In this document: one piece after another, positions 63,221 through 64,000 of the stretch
Position numbering within the stretch: the stretch's first letter is position 1
Layout of the letters: every line of letters begins with the position of its first letter
From: Mycolicibacter sinensis
GTDB lineage: Bacteria > Actinomycetota > Actinomycetes > Mycobacteriales > Mycobacteriaceae
Length of the DNA stretch: 64,000 nt
Reading direction: 5' to 3'
Assembly: GCF_001667945.1 (NCBI RefSeq)
Contig: NZ_LZJK01000059.1
Location: 1 to 64,000, forward strand
The notes under the pieces: generated by a model
Seen by the model: only the letters and a program-made list of their open reading frames with translations
Databases searched by the model: none
What the model was told of the DNA's origin: nothing
Translations under genes and position numbers: made by a program

Positions 63221-64000
63221 TCACGTGCAACGTTCGGGTTCGTCGGTGCCCAACGCCGCGCTGATCGCCTCGGCATTCGGGGCGCAATCCCCGGCGCCGG
63301 CGACCAACGTAGCCAGTGCCCCGGCCGCACACGCGCGCCGTAACGCGTGGGCGACGCCGCCGGGCCACTCGGCCGCCAGCACGCCGGCGAAGACATCACC
63401 GGCGCCGGAGGTGTCGACGGCATCGACCACCGGCGACGGCATCTCGACGGTGCCGCCCGCCCCCGCATAACGGGCACCGCGCGCTCCCAGCGTGACCACC
63501 CGGTGCGGTGCCGGGTGGTCGAACTGCGCCGACTCCGTCTGGTTGACCACGGCGACGTCGATCAGGTCGCTCAACTCGCCCAGTTCCAGGTCCGCGCCGA
63601 TCGGGGAGACATTGACGATCACCGTCGCCCCGGCTGCCCGGGCCAGGCGCGCGGCCGCGGTGGCCGTGTCGATCGGAATCTCCAACTGCACCAGCAGCAC
63701 CTGCGCGCCGGCGATCAGGGCGCGCTGGCCGGAATCCAAGGCCAGCGAGGCATTCGCGCCCGGTGCCACCACGATGGTGTTCTCCCCGGCCGGGTCCACC
63801 GTGATCACCGCCGACCCGCTGGGCCCCGGCACCGTCGGCAGCCCCTCGGTGCCGACACCGTTGCCCTGCAGGTGCCGGCGTAACCGCACGCCGGCGTCGT
63901 CGTCGCCCACCGCGCCGACGAACTGCACCCGGGCACCGGCCCGAGCGGCCGCGACCGCCTGGTTGGCGCCCTTGCCGCCGGGGTGGGTGCTCGGTGCCGA
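63221..64000 (-). CDS. rbsK: Ribokinase, N-terminus beyond the window
   Basis: A PfkB-family sugar kinase that phosphorylates ribose; 259 residues are present and roughly the first 40 lie off the right edge. The first visible sequence is STHPGGKGANQAVAAARAGA, the sugar-binding motif. The C-terminal DTSGAGDVFAGVLAAEW contains the catalytic Asp. The likely homologue is Rv2436. A GTG at 63928 is internal and not the start, because the family sequence continues without a break to base 64000. Confidence 0.92.
   Translation of the reverse strand, partial: SAPSTHPGGKGANQAVAAARAGARVQFVGAVGDDDAGVRLRRHLQGNGVGTEGLPTVPGPSGSAVITVDPAGENTIVVAPGANASLALDSGQRALIAGAQVLLVQLEIPIDTATAAARLARAAGATVIVNVSPIGADLELGELSDLIDVAVVNQTESAQFDHPAPHRVVTLGARGARYAGAGGTVEMPSPVVDAVDTSGAGDVFAGVLAAEWPGGVAHALRRACAAGALATLVAGAGDCAPNAEAISAALGTDEPERCT

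Overview
The window is a 64 kb, high-GC chromosomal segment from a member of the Mycobacteriaceae. Its conserved genes run in the same relative order as M. tuberculosis Rv2482c (plsB2) down to Rv2436 (rbsK). That run includes ssb-like Rv2478c, ettA, NAD-dependent gdh, aglA, glbO, pepN, the mycothiol-dependent nitroreductase Rv2466c, rpiB, nei2, lipP, tig-clpP1-clpP2, mmuM, clpX, korAB, mobA, an rpf gene, valS-folC, ndk, rne, rplU-rpmA-obg-proB and nadE. Homology statements rest on recognition of the translated sequences; no database search was possible.

Layout. 1-1883: plsB2, broken at the left edge by a fold-back inverted repeat (arms 1-77 and 233-309), probably a contig-end artefact. 1939-8991: accessory block with a CopD/CtaG copper membrane protein, a TetR regulator, a nitroreductase plus saccharopine-dehydrogenase-like reductase operon sharing an 18-bp motif with the regulator, an MHS-type transporter and an LprG-like lipoprotein. 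9140-20329: ssb-like, ettA, gdh, thioesterase, a TetR/hydrolase divergent pair, and aglA-glbO. 20466-25581: HNH protein; a four-gene operon (MOSC, Rid, nitrilase, membrane protein); ctaJ with a DUF5130 gene; an uncharacterised HExxH protein. 25626-31856: pepN, Rv2466c homologue, rpiB, nei2, lipP, tRNA-Gly and tRNA-Pro. 31912-43349: proteostasis genes (tig, clpP1, clpP2, clpX), korAB, mobA, a long non-coding stretch ending in a structured leader for a minimal Rpf, a decayed reductase gene and a DUF937 gene. 43432-54797: valS-folC-DUF4233, ndk, rne with a long leader, and rplU-rpmA-obg-proB. 54809-60296: accessory block with a stand-alone PE-PPE-domain protein, a TetR/P450 pair with two adjacent operators, and a cysteine hydrolase-sirtuin-MFS operon. 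60356-64000: nadE, a methyltransferase and a partial rbsK.

Most of the window is housekeeping. The Clp section is the best-integrated part: trigger factor, both ClpP subunits and ClpX lie together. A ClgR-type palindrome starts at the base after the tig stop codon, and a leaderless 10-codon upstream ORF runs into clpP1. KorA and KorB form a CoA-dependent 2-oxoglutarate oxidoreductase, and Gdh feeds glutamate carbon to the same metabolite. RNase E, the ribosomal proteins L21 and L27, and the GTPase Obg form a growth-linked block.

No CRISPR array, prophage, transposase or rRNA operon was seen. The features most worth following are the shared TetR motif in the redox operon, the coupled upstream ORF before clpP1, the structured rpf leader, a dispersed palindromic repeat seen twice, a tandem 57-bp insertion inside aglA, the Rid-nitrilase operon and the sirtuin operon facing nadE.
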